The notes under the pieces: generated by a model
What the model saw: only the letters and a program-made list of their open reading frames with translations
Database searches by the model: none
What the model was told of the DNA's origin: nothing
Made by a program: the position numbers and the translations under genes
From: Tilletia caries
Taxonomy: Eukaryota > Basidiomycota > Exobasidiomycetes > Tilletiales > Tilletiaceae
Assembly: GCA_032718865.1 (NCBI GenBank)
Contig: JALUTQ010000041.1
Coordinates: forward strand, 248,001-312,000
Direction: 5' to 3'
Length of the DNA: 64,000 nt
Shown: positions 11,713 through 22,240 of the stretch, in pieces
Position numbering within the stretch: the first letter of the stretch is position 1
Layout of the letters: each line of letters opens with the position of its first letter

Positions 11713-11948
11713 TGTGCTGAACGGGTCCACGTGGCTCCCTTATCTTATCTACTATCTTCCCTTTCCCTTTATTCTCACACCACTCCACATTCACCTCCAC
11801 TTTTCCCACGCTCTTCTCTCTCGATCACATCTTTTCCTTCGCACTCCTCCCTGTACTTAGCGTTCTCCCTAATCAATCACTTACTCAACTTACTCTACTC
11901 TTGACTTCTACTGGCACGTCTGCTATACTCTGGATCTTATTCTGTACA
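11713..11948 (+). repeat. 3' LTR of the LARD-like element (236 bp)
   Basis: Direct-repeat partner of 9592-9840, preceded by the purine tract at 11702-11712 and followed by the CCACC target duplication. Confidence 0.9.
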
Positions 11949-11999
11949 CCACCAGGCCAGCGGGTCTACCGTTTCCTTCTTCTTCGACAAAGGAGTAAC

Positions 12000-12720
12000 C
12001 AGGGCTCGGCTCCGAGTTCCGACTATAGTCGCACGTTTTTTGGCATAGTCATAGTCGTAGTCGTAGGCGTTTTTTGAAAATCCAAAATAGTCATAGTCGT
12101 AAGTCTGACTATAGTGCCATAATCGACTATAGTCGCAGGATTTTGCGCATCCAAATTTTGCACTATAGTGTGACTTTAGCCAAAATTGGAACGCCAGTGC
12201 GCCACTATAGTCGGACTTTGGGACAATAATTCTCGCACTATAGTTGCACGTCAAATTTCAGACCATAAATAGTCATAATGTAGGTCGCCTTCCATTGTCT
12301 AAAATCGGATATAGTCAGGCTATGGTTCGACTATCCAACGATAATATTCGCACTATGACTGGCTATAGTGTTTCATGGGCAATGGATGTCATAGTCTGAC
12401 TATAGCGGTGGCGGTCGGGCCTGCGGCTATAGTCGCAACTCCAAGCTATAGTCAGACCATGACATACTATAGTCGGACTATAGCCGAATTGTTTGCTGCG
12501 ACTATAGCCTTGACATCCAGCTACTGTCCGACTATAGTTGCAAAATCGATTTTAGACCAGATTTTTGACGACTATGGCGACTATTGTCTTACATTTTCTG
12601 GAGCATAGTCATAGTCATAGTCGTAAGTTCGACTATCAGCGGCTATGACTATGGTCGCTCATAGTCGTATGAGGCTATAGTCGTAATAGTCGTAAAATAT
12701 TATAGTCGTGCCGAGCCCTG
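12000..12720. mobile_element. hAT-type MITE, 11-bp TIR CAGGGCTCGGC, 8-bp TSD GGAGTAAC
   Basis: The 721-bp element begins CAGGGCTCGGC and ends GCCGAGCCCTG, an 11-bp perfect inverted repeat with the CAGGG start typical of hAT elements. GGAGTAAC is repeated exactly on both sides (11992-11999 and 12721-12728), the 8-bp duplication of hAT. The interior holds no gene but dozens of ATAGTC/GACTAT words, many as the palindrome GACTATAGTC. The host is itself a hAT transposase gene, whose frame (DVTP then LSKKK) continues once the element and one TSD are discounted. A non-autonomous hAT element is a strong call. Confidence 0.95.
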
Positions 12721-13137
12721 GGAGTAACGTCGGCGAGCCATTCTTCAATCGGATCGACCGCCTTCGCCTCTGCCCTCCTCGCAATGGACCGTTTCATCAT
12801 GGCAGCAATGACCGGGTCCTCCTCCGCATCTTCCTTCCCGTTGTCCGGCGTGTCCTGATCATCCTGAGACTCCAACGGAACCACTTTGTAGAACGCCTCG
12901 TAGTTGCTCCGGAAGATGTCCTTAGCTGTCTCCTTCCAATCCTCCTGCCATTTCATCGCCTCCAAGAAGTCCATGCGGTAGTTTGGATGAAGGACTGCGT
13001 TGCGGAGTACGGAGTAATATCAATTAGTATCAGTCACGGGAACGGAGTGAAAACAGAAGTCAGAACTGCTCACGGACAGCGAGACTTTATACCTCCGTCT
13101 GTTCGCTATGCCCATAATACTTGGACACCACCTTCCT

Positions 13138-13418
13138 TCCCCGCCAGACGCCTCGCCTTCAAACGGGACGAGCCTTTGCTTGGGATCGAGCGGAGAGTCG
13201 ATGGGGGTAAGGTCCTTCATATTGAAGCGTTCGAGCATGGAGCGGATGTTTGCCGTCTGGGAGATGAGGAAGGATTGATTGTCGTCGCTCCGTTCGATCT
13301 TCATGCCCAGGAACTGTCCGATGCTCCCTTGATCCGTCATCTTGAAGCGTTTGGCAAAGGCAACCTTGAACGCCTTGATGTCTTCAATACTCTTGCTGAG
13401 AACCAAGACATCGTCACG
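13138..13418 (-). pseudogene. Copia-3 reverse transcriptase fragment
   Basis: Minus-strand frame DDVLVLSKSIEDIK, then FKMTDQGSIGQFLGMKIERS, NIRSMLERFNMKD and SPLDPKQRLVPFEGEASGG. This is the copia RT segment from the YVDD active-site box onward. The fragment begins inside that box (only DD is left) and stops at the inversion junction, where it is fused to the hAT gene through GCGGGGA (13138-13144). The missing downstream part, starting around AERIQMFQAIIGCLNWL, is at 25834 on the plus strand. Non-functional fragment. Confidence 0.8.
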
Positions 13419-13487
13419 TTGTCAGTTTCCAGTGGGCATTGGATCAATACATATCATCGATACGCGTATGCGTTTTTGATCTGGACT

Positions 13488-14133
13488 ATTCTATTTACCG
13501 CGCCCCCGCGGTTCCCGGGATTGACCGCGCCTGCGAGTAACAAAGGGAAACTTCTGCAGACCGCGCCTCGTGTCACAAAATAATCACGTGCACAAGCTTT
13601 GCGCTGGGACCTCTCAGGGCCGCACTTAGACCTCCCGCGGCCGCGCTTGGACCTCTGGACGCCAGATTTGGCGCAGATGAGGCATGGACACAACCTTACT
13701 TCCTTGTCCCTTCGCCATCGCCGAGGTGATGCCCGACCAAAGGCGATGGTGACCTATTGCCGGTTCAATGAGTGTTGATGACCCTTGAGACTCCATTTTA
13801 CAGTCTTACGGCCTGAAATTTCAAAATTAAAATTAGATGCCACATGTAGGCCATAGGCCTTATGAGGCAAGCACCGCAGCAATAAGGGGAAAAGCTGGCA
13901 GATGTCAGACCTGGTGGCTGGGTGGCTACCTACGAGGTCTTGCTTGGGCAGACGCCTTTGAAAACACCAGAGGATGGCCTATTGTGCCTTTAGGCTGACT
14001 GCGGGAAGCGCGCTGGGTCCCGAGTTGAACAAGAGAGTTTAAGGTTGGATGAGGGTCTGACAGAAATTTAGAGTTTCACGTGCGGTTCACAGAATTTTAC
14101 CGCGCTTTTCGGTGAGGGCGCGGTAAATAGAAT
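13488..14133. mobile_element. TIR element with 18-bp ends
   Basis: ATTCTATTTACCGCGCCC at 13488-13505 is matched by its exact reverse complement at 14116-14133, giving a 646-bp element without a transposase frame. GC-rich words such as ACCGCGC and GGACCTC recur inside. The ends contain TA dinucleotides that could be a mariner-type target duplication, but because the inverted repeat extends past them this cannot be settled. Confidence 0.65.
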
Positions 14134-14769
14134 TGTCCTTTTGATCTCCTCAGTTTGTACAGCGCCATAGCAGCAGTCCCAGTTTTCACGTCACAACAGC
14201 TTCGGAAACACGTGTTCGGCTGTATAAGCATGTCCTATGCGCGCCTGGGCGAGGAAGTGGGTGACTGGGGGTAGGCCAGTAGGGTGCGCGGGCGATGCCG
14301 AGGCAAGGCCTAGAGGGGGACGAGAAGGATGGACAGAAGTTCCTTTCAGCATACTCATGCAACCACATGTGTGGCAAGGAGATACATACTCAGTTGGATG
14401 CGCTTTGCATCAGCAGCAGAGATGTTCCGAAGAAGCTGTGGAAGATGAGTGGACTGTGGAAGATGAGCGGGGAAAGGATAAGGGAGGAAGGAGGTCAGCG
14501 ACGGACGCTGCCACTAGTGAGCCATCAGTAAGCGAAACGAGGCGGCGCGCAGGGGCTCTGAAGGAGCAGCAGGGGACCCCATGTATGCGCGAGGTGTTTC
14601 TGTAGCTGTTCTGTATGTGACTTGAGTGAGCATGCGTATGTATTGGTGTGTGGTGTGGACAGTGCTGGGTGTGGTCGCTCCATAGTCCATAGTCTCCCTC
14701 TCTCGCGAGAAATTGTTCCGGGAACTCTCAAGGATGCCAGGCTTTCTCCTGGTTTTTCTGACGCACTTC
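14134..14769. other. No gene seen
   Basis: Several open frames of 80-120 codons on both strands show no domain signal or codon pattern that favours one of them. Confidence 0.35.
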
Positions 14770-15990
14770 CTCGACTTTCAATTGAATGTTGAAGGTCCCT
14801 CATTCCCTCTGCTGCAGATGCGAGCGTGGTTCGGATTTGCTTGTTGATCGGCGGCTCTGGAAGTGCGCGTAGCCTTGCTGACCCGGTGTCGAGTGTCCGC
14901 TCTGACCTCGCCGTACTCGTCGAATGCAGCATTCAACGTTTGCACCATCCTTTGATTCTCACCCTTCTTTGTCAATGCATTCCTCATGAAACTCAGCTCT
15001 TCGTCCTGCCAGCGCCTCAAACGTAAGAGCGACCCCACTCGCCAATGATGCGGCCTTGAGTGCGGCATCGACGGCGAGACGGGCTTATTGGACCGGAGGT
15101 TCTTCGTTAAGATCGACGTCCAGGCACTTGATGCCTGTTCGGCACCGCTTGTGCTTTTCGCCCGTGGCTGAGATCGACTCGTCGAGACCGAGCCGCGCGG
15201 CCATGAGGGTGAGTGCACGGCTCGTCTACATCCGGCGCGTGAAGTGGGACTCGAAGCCAGGTTAATTTCCGGCCTCACCGACGCGCACAGACGCAAAGTT
15301 CTGGAGGGACAGCCCGCCAGTGTATGCCCGATTTAACAGGTTGCGCTTCAGGCCGGGTGCCAGCGCGAGTCTAGCAGCCTCATCAGAGACTGAGAGAGGT
15401 CGAGCGTCAGCAGTACAGTCTAGATCGGAGAAAACAAAAAGTTCATCATAATCACTTGATGCTGCGATCTGAGCAGCAAAATTGTGTCGAATTTGCTGCC
15501 AGCCGCTGAGGAGAGTAAGGTAAGTCAGCGTTGGTCCAGCTCGGTCGGGATGGCCTTCTGAACTCACTCCGACGGCCGAGATGAAGAGAACGGATTTTCA
15601 GCCCTTTGCATGCCCGAGGCACGTGCAATGGATCAGTCGTCATTGCCTTGAACGTGGGCGTCGCGCCATTGAAAAGGGAATCTTCCCCGACGCCGACGAA
15701 CTTCGTTGCCGAGGAGTTGAGGAAGGCCTTGACGGTCTGAAGCGGCAGTGCGCTTCCAACCTTCTTCAAACTGCCGCGACGGATGAGAAGCCCACGGTAC
15801 AAAATTGATGGGTCACTATCTCCATTCCCCATCACATCAGCTACGCGTTCCGTCTTGACTGCAAGCAGCTGTCTGCTTTCTTCGATGTCCGAAGGCGCAC
15901 AAGAATGCTCGGTCTGTGTCCAATCCTTACGTGAGCGACCGGTAAAACCGAAGATATATTGGTCATTGGATGTAGTTTAAACCATAGTTT
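14770..15990 (-). pseudogene. Unrecognised broken gene
   Basis: Three minus-strand frames read like protein and follow each other with shifts between them. The first (about 15835-15590) includes GNGDSDPSILYRGLLIRRGSLKKVGSALPL in pieces; the second (15567-15262) includes TLTYLTLLSGWQQIRHNF and YDELFVFSDLDC; the third (about 15200-14780) includes LTLMAARLGLDESIS and EELSFMRNALTKKGENQ. A TAA falls inside the last part. Balanced amino-acid composition and Gly/Leu/Asp-rich blocks suggest a once-real gene, but I do not recognise the family. It lies within the inverted segment. Confidence 0.35.
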
Positions 15991-16162
15991 GGCCCAACAG
16001 GAAACGTTTGGCGGTAATGGCGCTCAAGTTTCCAGTATTTGAACCCTAAAACAAGTTTAGGATTTTTGAAGAGTCAAGCGAATACGCTGATTTATGTGTG
16101 AAATATTCTTAGGAGTTAGCCTGTTCGTGTCAGTGAGGTCCAAAGTTTCGGGAGGAATGCTG
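15991..16162. other. Short spacer before copia-1
   Basis: AT-rich stretch without a gene. It ends at the CTCTG target duplication (16163-16167) of copia-1. Confidence 0.5.
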
Positions 16163-16167
16163 CTCTG

Positions 16168-16267
16168 TGTGAAGTGGAGGTCCGGGCCGGACTGCCGTGG
16201 GTGCTGCGTGTCCCTTCTTCCATGTAGAACTTCTTTCTGTCAATGAGAACCACCATCAGTTTCCACA
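16168..16267 (+). repeat. Copia-1 5' LTR (100 bp)
   Basis: Identical by eye to 20646-20745 over all 100 bp. No clear TATA box is seen in this short LTR. Confidence 0.95.
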
Positions 16268-16284
16268 GGTTATGAGTCCACTGC
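16268..16284 (+). promoter_or_regulatory. Copia-1 primer-binding site, initiator tRNA-Met half-tRNA type
   Basis: GGTTATGAGTCC follows the LTR directly. Its reverse complement contains CTCATAACC, the anticodon loop and 3' stem of initiator tRNA-Met, with a G-U-compatible change in the next base and CTGC further on. Drosophila copia and yeast Ty5 also prime from the 5' half of cleaved initiator tRNA-Met, so this fits the family. Confidence 0.75.
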
Positions 16285-16306
16285 TTAACCCTTAGCTACC
16301 CACAAG

Positions 16307-19300
16307 ATGACAAGCTCCTCGGACAAGTTGCGTGAAGGCATCGCGCCCCTGCTCGGTCCCAACTACCGACTGTGGGCGGAGCGCGTCAAGACGGTCCTGC
16401 GATCCCACGGCTACTGGTCCGCCGTTGCGCCCGGGACACCACCCGGTGAGGGGGCAGCGGCGCAGGAGCTCAAGGATTGGACGACAGCCGACGCAAAGGC
16501 TTACGGATGCATCTTCCTCACCACCAGCGATGAGATCCAGACGGATCTGGCCCGACTCGGCACGGAGAATGCGAAGGTCCTCTGGGACTACCTCCGCGAC
16601 GAGTATCGAAGCACTTCGGTGGAGGCAAGACTCCAGCTCAAGAGCGAGCTCCTCGACGCACTGACGGCCCCCAAGGACTCCATGCGCGACCACATCGGAC
16701 AGCTCGCCGGTCTCTACGAGCAGCTACTCCAAATCGGCAAGCCGGTCGACGAGGAGGAGCGCTGCATCGAGCTGCTCTGGAGTCTGCCGTCTGCGTACCG
16801 AGGCTTCAAGTGGAGCGCGAGCGCAACGACGTCGTGGACGGAGCTTCGGTCGAAGATCCTGGAAGCGGAACGGTCCCTCAAGCGTGAGGATGAGAAGGAC
16901 GCCAAGACCCGACAGGACGCTGCCTTCGCGGTCTACCACGCGCCCAGCCCTGCAAAGAGCAGCGGCAAAGGAGGCTCTCCGGCGAGCAGGCACGGAAGCA
17001 CCTCAAAGGACGAAGGTTCCTTTGGCGGAGCATGTTGGCTCTGCAAGCAGAAGGGGCATCGTTTCTACAACTGCCCCCACATCGACTCGGCTCAAGACTT
17101 CATCAGCACGAAGGTCGATAGCAAGAAGCACCAGGACACCGCGGCCATGGCGCGAGAAGCCAAGCCGCAGGCTACGGACAATCCCGCCGATGTCGACTTC
17201 GCCTGTGCGGTGGGTGCCTCCAGCACGATGGCTGGGCACTTCATCCTCGACACCGGCAGCTCTCGGCACATCGTCGCCAACGCATCCGGCCTCACGGACT
17301 ACCGAGCAGCCAAGCCCGACACCGGCATTGAGTGCGCCAACGGAGGGCTCATGCCGGTCACAGGATACGGCAACCTCGTGGTCACGACGCAAGCCGGCCT
17401 CAAGATCGAGCTCAAGGACGTCGCACACTGTCCCTCCGCGATCGGCAACCTGATCGGCGGCAAGCGCCTAACAAAGAGCGGGTGCTCGATCTCATTCGAC
17501 AACACGTCCGCGACTGTGACTGAAGGCAGTACCGGGCGAGTCATCATGAAGGCATCGGTCGTTGGCGAGAACTGGGTCGTCCCGCTGGAGTCAGCAGCAA
17601 CGGACTCGGTGATGGTAGCGTCCGAGCCGAGCGCTGATCCGGAAACCATGCACTGGCATCGGTGCGCCGGTCACGTCGGCGAGTCCACCCTTCAAGCCCT
17701 GGCAGCAACGGGCACCGTCGCGGGCATGCCGAAGAAGCTCGGTCCGCTCGGGTTCTGCTCCGACTGCGCCGAAGGCAAGATCGCGAGGAGCAAGCACCCG
17801 CGCATAGCAATTGGTGAGCGGGAGCACCGGCCACTCAGCAAGATCCATGTTGACCCTTTTGGCCCCGTCAATCTGAAGGATGGGCAGGCACTGGGCGGCG
17901 CGAAGTACGGGCTCATCATCACTGATGAGGCGAGCCACCACGTCTGGGTTAGCACGACGCAGTACAAGTCAGAGGCTGCAGGGATCCTCAAGGCTTTCCA
18001 TGCCCAGGCGCTGACTCGCTACCCGGAGAAGCCAATCAGCCGGATCCGTACGGACAATGCGTCGGAGCTCAACTCGGCAGAGCTGTTGGAGTATTGGGCT
18101 ACGCACGGGGTCAAGGTGGAACCGTCACCACGCTACGCGCCCCAGAGCAACGGGGTGGCCGAGAGGGCAGTGCGGACAATCACCGAGATGTGTAGAACGA
18201 TGTTGATTGCAGCAAATCTACCCGCATCATTTTTGGCCTGCAGCTGTGCGAACGGCAGCATACGTGAAGAACAGAGTGCCGGCGACGGGATTGAGGAAGG
18301 GGGAGACGCCTTATGAGGCATTGCATGGGCGACCGCCCAAGCCGGAGCGTCTCAGAATGTTCGGATGCATTGCATGGGCCAAGATTCCGGAAGCACAGAG
18401 GACGGGCAAGTTCAGCACGAAGGCCATGCCCTGTATCTACCTGGGTCCAGCCTTCACCAACGCTTCTCGGTTGTGGGATCCCATCTCGAAGAAGGAGATG
18501 ATCGAGCACTCGGTGGTGTTCGACGAAGAAGGAAAGGCGGGCACGCTGCTCGAGAAGGAGCAGAGCCGTCAATACGAGCAGCAAGTTGCGCAGCTCAGAG
18601 CCCTCAACCTCACCGGTGACGACGCTCAAGCGGGACGCGTCGAGAAGGAGCCAGTGCGGATGGGAGGTCAGTTGGAGGTCGGAGAAGACGTCCGAGCAGC
18701 GATGCAGGCTGTCTTGGACGAGGACGCTGCGCCAGAGGGAGTTCGTGATGCGATGGAACGAGCAGCTCGCGGACAATCGATTGCCTATGACGAGATGGGC
18801 CGGATCGCGAGGCTGCTGGCCGACCTTCATCGCGAACTCGCGGCGCCAGAGGGAGAAGACAGAGGCGGCGAGAGTGGTCAGGCGACCACGCAGGAGGCCA
18901 CCGCTGGACGAAGGAGCGCTCGGATCGCGGGACAGCCAGCGTTGGAGGTGTCTTTGCCGCCCTCCAGCCGAAAGCGGAAGGAACCGGACGGTGCCTACAC
19001 GGTGGGAACGTGCTTCGTCGTCATGGAGCCCAGCGAAGTCCCCTACGACGATCCTTGGTCCGTCGCGGAGGCAGCACGGCGAACGGACAGCAGGCTCTGG
19101 CTTGAGGCGATGCAGAAGGAACTCAAGTCGCACGATGGTCGGGGAACGTGGGAGATCGTCACGGCACCCCTAGGAGCGAACCTGGTCAGCGCCAAATGGG
19201 TCTTTCGGGTCAAGAGGAACGGGGATGCGACGATTCAGAAGTACAAGGCACGGCTAGTGGCGCGAGGATTCACGCAAGTTCAAGGCGTCGATTTCGAGGA

Positions 19301-20594
19301 GACCTTCGCCCCAACCTCACGCCTACAGATCCTTCGCTTGTTCTGCGCGCTCGTCGCTGTTCTGGACATGGACTTGCACCAGATCGACTTTGAGACGGCC
19401 TATCTGAATGCGACTCTGACGCACGACATCTAGATGCTGCCGCCGGAAGGAGTCGAGCTCATGCCCCACCAGGTCCTCAAGCTTCGTCGCGCCCTTTATG
19501 GCCTCAAGCAGTCGGCGCACGACTGGTACGCCGTTCTTCGGGACTCCCTGAAGACCATTGGCTTCGAGCAATGCGCGCTCGATCCCACAATCTACGTCCG
19601 GAACGGCGATAACCCAGCAATGTTGCTGGTTTACGTCGATGATATCTTGGTGGCGGCACCGAAGGGAAACGGCGTCGAGACGACGAAAGCCGAGCTCCTC
19701 GGGCTGTTCAAGGGAACGGACTTGGGGCCCGCTCATTACTGCTTGGGGATTAGGATTGAACGAGATCGCAAGCAGAGGACAATCTCGCTCGACCAAGAGC
19801 GGTACGCCGAGGAGGTCCTCGCCCGCTTCGGGATGTCCGACTGCAAGCCGGCCAAGACGCCTATGATGGCAAAGCAAACGCTCAGGAAGGCGGTCGATGG
19901 CGAGGCACGAGCGGACAAGGCGCAGTATCAGGCCCTCGTTGGCTCCATGGCCTACTTCGCTCAAGGCACCCGAGCCGACCTCGCCTACTACGTCAGCGTG
20001 CTCGGCAAGTTCTGTGCCGACCCTTCGGACACTCACTGGATCGCGGCGAAACACGGCCTGCGATACTTGCGCGGGACGTCGGGGGCAAGGCTGGTGTTCG
20101 GCGGCGCGGAGGACTTGCAGGTTCGGGGATTTGTCGATGCGGATTGGGCTGCGGACAAGGATGACAGGAGGTCAATGTCCGGCTACGTGTTCACGGTCGG
20201 AGGAGGAGCGGTGGCTTGGGGCTCGCACAAGCAGGGCGCGGTGGCTTTGTCTACGGCAGAGGCCGAGTACATTGCGGCGGGGGTTGCTGGTCGGGAGGCG
20301 ATCATGCTCAAAGGAGCATTGCCGGCATGCGGTCAGCTGGTTGGAACGATTACGGTACACTGCGACAATCAGGCGGCAATCCAGTTGGTCAAGAACCCTG
20401 GATCTCACCATGACCGCAGCAAGCACATCGACATCGTACATCATTGGGTTCGGGATCAAACACAGCTGGGAGCCTTTGCGTTCGAATACATCCCGACCGA
20501 CCTCAACCCTGCCGACGCGTTCACCAAGTCACTCGGCGCCATCAAGCACAACCAGCACGCGGAGCGTATCGGATTGGAATTGCGCAGGGAGTGA
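16307..20594 (+). pseudogene. Copia-1 gag-pol polyprotein with one frameshift and one in-frame stop
   Basis: The frame opens with MTSSSDKLREGIAPLLG, a gag of the copia type. A zinc knuckle (CWLCKQKGHRFYNC, about residue 243) and a protease (FILDTGSSRHIV, about residue 315) follow. The integrase has its HHCC-like pre-domain (MHWHRCAGHVG..CSDC) and catalytic D, D, E (HVDPFGPV, RTDNASE, NGVAERAV). The frame breaks near 18230 in a T5 run where T4 would keep PASFWPAAVRTA in phase, and resumes with AYVKNRVPATG. In RT a TAG at 19431-19433 replaces the Tyr expected in DI-Y-M.PPEG. The RT active site YVDD is at about 19632, and the RNase H domain (FVDADWAAD, AEAEYIA, HCDNQAAI) ends at a TGA at 20592-20594. 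Confidence 0.9.
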
Positions 20595-20645
20595 AGGAAT
20601 GGAGGACAGGAACAGGAGGGATCAGGAGACTACGCAGAGAGGGAG

Positions 20646-20745
20646 TGTGAAGTGGAGGTCCGGGCCGGACTGCCGTGGGTGCTGCGTGTCCCTTCTTCCA
20701 TGTAGAACTTCTTTCTGTCAATGAGAACCACCATCAGTTTCCACA
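20646..20745 (+). repeat. Copia-1 3' LTR (100 bp)
   Basis: Direct-repeat partner of 16168-16267, followed by the CTCTG target duplication. Confidence 0.95.
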
Positions 20746-20750
20746 CTCTG

Positions 20751-21842
20751 CCTGGTCATGGATTCAGTCACTCCGTACTCCGTTGCAAAGTAATCTAAAG
20801 GCATCCATCATTTTCCATGCTTTCGACACATGGCGGACTAACTCTCCAAGCTCCGTACTTCTGCAGATCTAAATCAACTGGAGACCCGATCAAATCGCCG
20901 GACCTGCACTATGTGTTCCGTACTCCGCCGGAGTATGGCTCCGGATAAATGGAGAATCACGGGATCAGGGATTACTTCGTTCGGACCGGCTAGCGGCTAA
21001 AGACGGACACGGAGCGGTCCAGCGTGCTCCGTACTCTGGGACCCCTACTCCGGCTGATTCCGGCAGATTTTGAGATGCATTTTCGCACTGCGCACTCCGC
21101 TCGTTTTTAGGCAGTCACCCAAACTCTCCTCCACGCTCCGCATAATATCACCCGACTGCATTGCGCCAGCTCCTTACTCTGGCTAAAATTTAAGTCTAAT
21201 CCGTAGTCCGGGCGCTCCTACTTCCCCGAAACTCCGTACTGCGGGAAAAGTTTGCTTAGGTCCTCCAAAATGTGGATCTTTAAATTGATTGAGGCTCTTC
21301 CGTCGATGTTACTTTTCAACAGAATCATCGTTGTCCGTCGTAAAGCTCATTGACACAAATTTTGGACCCCAAATGAGAAATCTGAAAATAAATTTGGATA
21401 ATTTGGAAAATTGGAGCTAAACATGCTTTCTTCCTGGATAAAATTTTCATAATTGCAACCTGATTTTGAAAAAGGCAAGGCCCCGGAGCATCCCGCAGTT
21501 TTCTGGAAATTCCGCACTCCATCTGGTCATTAATCTCGTCACTCCGTACTCCGTCAAAAGTTCGCGGGAAGAGAGCGCGAACCGCGGAGGCAGGGGTAGT
21601 GTAGCTGGTATTGCCGATACTGTAGAGGAAACAGTCGATGATAAATGAAAAGAGGTAGCAAGAGTTCGCAACGAAAGGGAAAGCATAAAAGGAGAGGTAG
21701 GAGGGGTGTCCGACACACCACGCGCAAACGAGACCAGTGGGCGAGATAGAGCGCGGGGGGCAGAGCCGGTGGCTGTACAGCTGTACTGCTTTTAGTGAGC
21801 AAGAGAGGGTAGAAAATGTCAGAAGAGGTCGGCATGGGCATA
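20751..21842. repeat. TACTCCG repeat island, no gene
   Basis: From 20755 to about 21260 the sequence is dense in CTCCGTACTCCG and related words, like the islands at 2870 and 7960. From 21260 to 21842 the repeats thin out. Frames on the minus strand (21325-21900) look like low-complexity Ser/Phe/Leu runs and are not supported as genes. Confidence 0.5.
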
Positions 21843-21850
21843 GTCTTTGG

Positions 21851-22240
21851 TAGGGCTGGCTTGCGGAGTAACTCATTTCATGTTTTTGCGGAGTACTCCG
21901 CAAATTTTCATGTTTTACTCCGCAGTTTTACACCGCACAGCACTCCGCAAAATGTGCGGAGTGCCTGCGGAGGGACCAAAAACTCCGCGGAGTTCTCCGC
22001 ATGTTTTGGGAAAATTCGGAAATATTTGCGGAATATTCCGCTTGGAATCTGTGCGGACGACGGAGTAAGATTTTTGAAAAGTTCCTCCGCCACTGCGGAG
22101 TAGGGAGTAACTTTCTCGAGATGGTCAAAAATTCGACTACTCCGCTTACTCCGCACTTACTCCGCACTTTTGAAATGAGACTTTTTTCCAACTTGGACCC
22201 TCCACTCACTTTCCTTTTCTCACGCACGAGCGCGCAAGCG
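21851..22240. repeat. hAT subterminal repeats
   Basis: At least fifteen ACTCCGC / GCGGAGT words in both orientations, including the palindrome GCGGAGTACTCCGC, mirror the stretch at 8802-9150. Confidence 0.7.

Larger units (their letters stand above)
9592..11948 (+). mobile_element. Non-autonomous LTR retrotransposon (LARD-like), TSD CCACC
   Basis: Two LTRs (9592-9840 and 11713-11948), both starting TGTGCTGAACGGG and ending TTCTGTACA, enclose 1.87 kb. A perfect CCACC flanks the element (9587-9591 and 11949-11953). The base after the 5' LTR starts TGGTGATGAG, the TGG expected of a site pairing with a tRNA 3' CCA end, and GTGGGTGGGGA before the 3' LTR is a purine tract. The interior has no gag or pol domain, so the element depends on enzymes in trans. 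It interrupts the hAT transposase just after DPLAWW, and the transposase frame continues on the other side, which confirms the insertion point. Confidence 0.88.
9159..13138 (-). pseudogene. hAT transposase, C-terminal half, interrupted twice
   Basis: Read on the minus strand from about 13138: RGRKVVSKYYGHSEQTE, an apparent intron (about 13088-12993), then VLHPNYRMDFLEAMKW and an acidic stretch to DPIEEWLADVTP (12729). After the MITE (12000-12720) the frame resumes with LSKKKETVDPLAWW. After the LTR element (9592-11948) it continues KEKQRGNERMGLA, another intron, then VDVERLFSRAGRNVTPLRHSM, and a basic tail ending at a TAA at 9159-9161. The DPLAWW and DVERLFSRA blocks are the conserved C-terminal dimerisation region of hAT transposases. 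At least two small frameshifts are present (near 9545 and 9350). The DDE and zinc-finger parts are at 22440-25834. Confidence 0.8.
8802..13144 (-). mobile_element. hAT transposon, 3' half, split by an inversion
   Basis: The left end is a terminal motif TAGGGCTGGCTTGCGGAGTA, identical to the one at 21851, followed by about 320 bp of subterminal CGGAGTA/TACTCCG repeats and the 3' half of a minus-strand transposase gene. The 5' half of the gene and the second terminus lie at 21851-25834 in the opposite orientation. The 8 bp outside each terminus (CCAATGAG at 8794-8801 and CCAAAGAC as the reverse complement of 21843-21850) match at 6 of 8 positions, as expected for an aged 8-bp hAT target duplication. 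Two younger elements lie inside. Confidence 0.8.
16168..20745 (+). mobile_element. Copia-1 LTR retrotransposon, TSD CTCTG
   Basis: Identical 100-bp LTRs (16168-16267 and 20646-20745), starting TGTGAAGTGG and ending TTTCCACA, flank a 4.38-kb interior. CTCTG is repeated at 16163-16167 and 20746-20750. A purine tract AGAGAGGGAG precedes the 3' LTR. The primer-binding site and the gag-pol frame are described separately. The LTRs are unusually short for copia elements. Their identity implies recent insertion, although the coding frame has two lesions. Confidence 0.95.

Noticed and set aside
18200..18260. Programmed frameshift in copia-1.
   Set aside because: The site is a plain T5 run in mid-integrase with no slippery heptamer at the gag/pol border; an indel is simpler.
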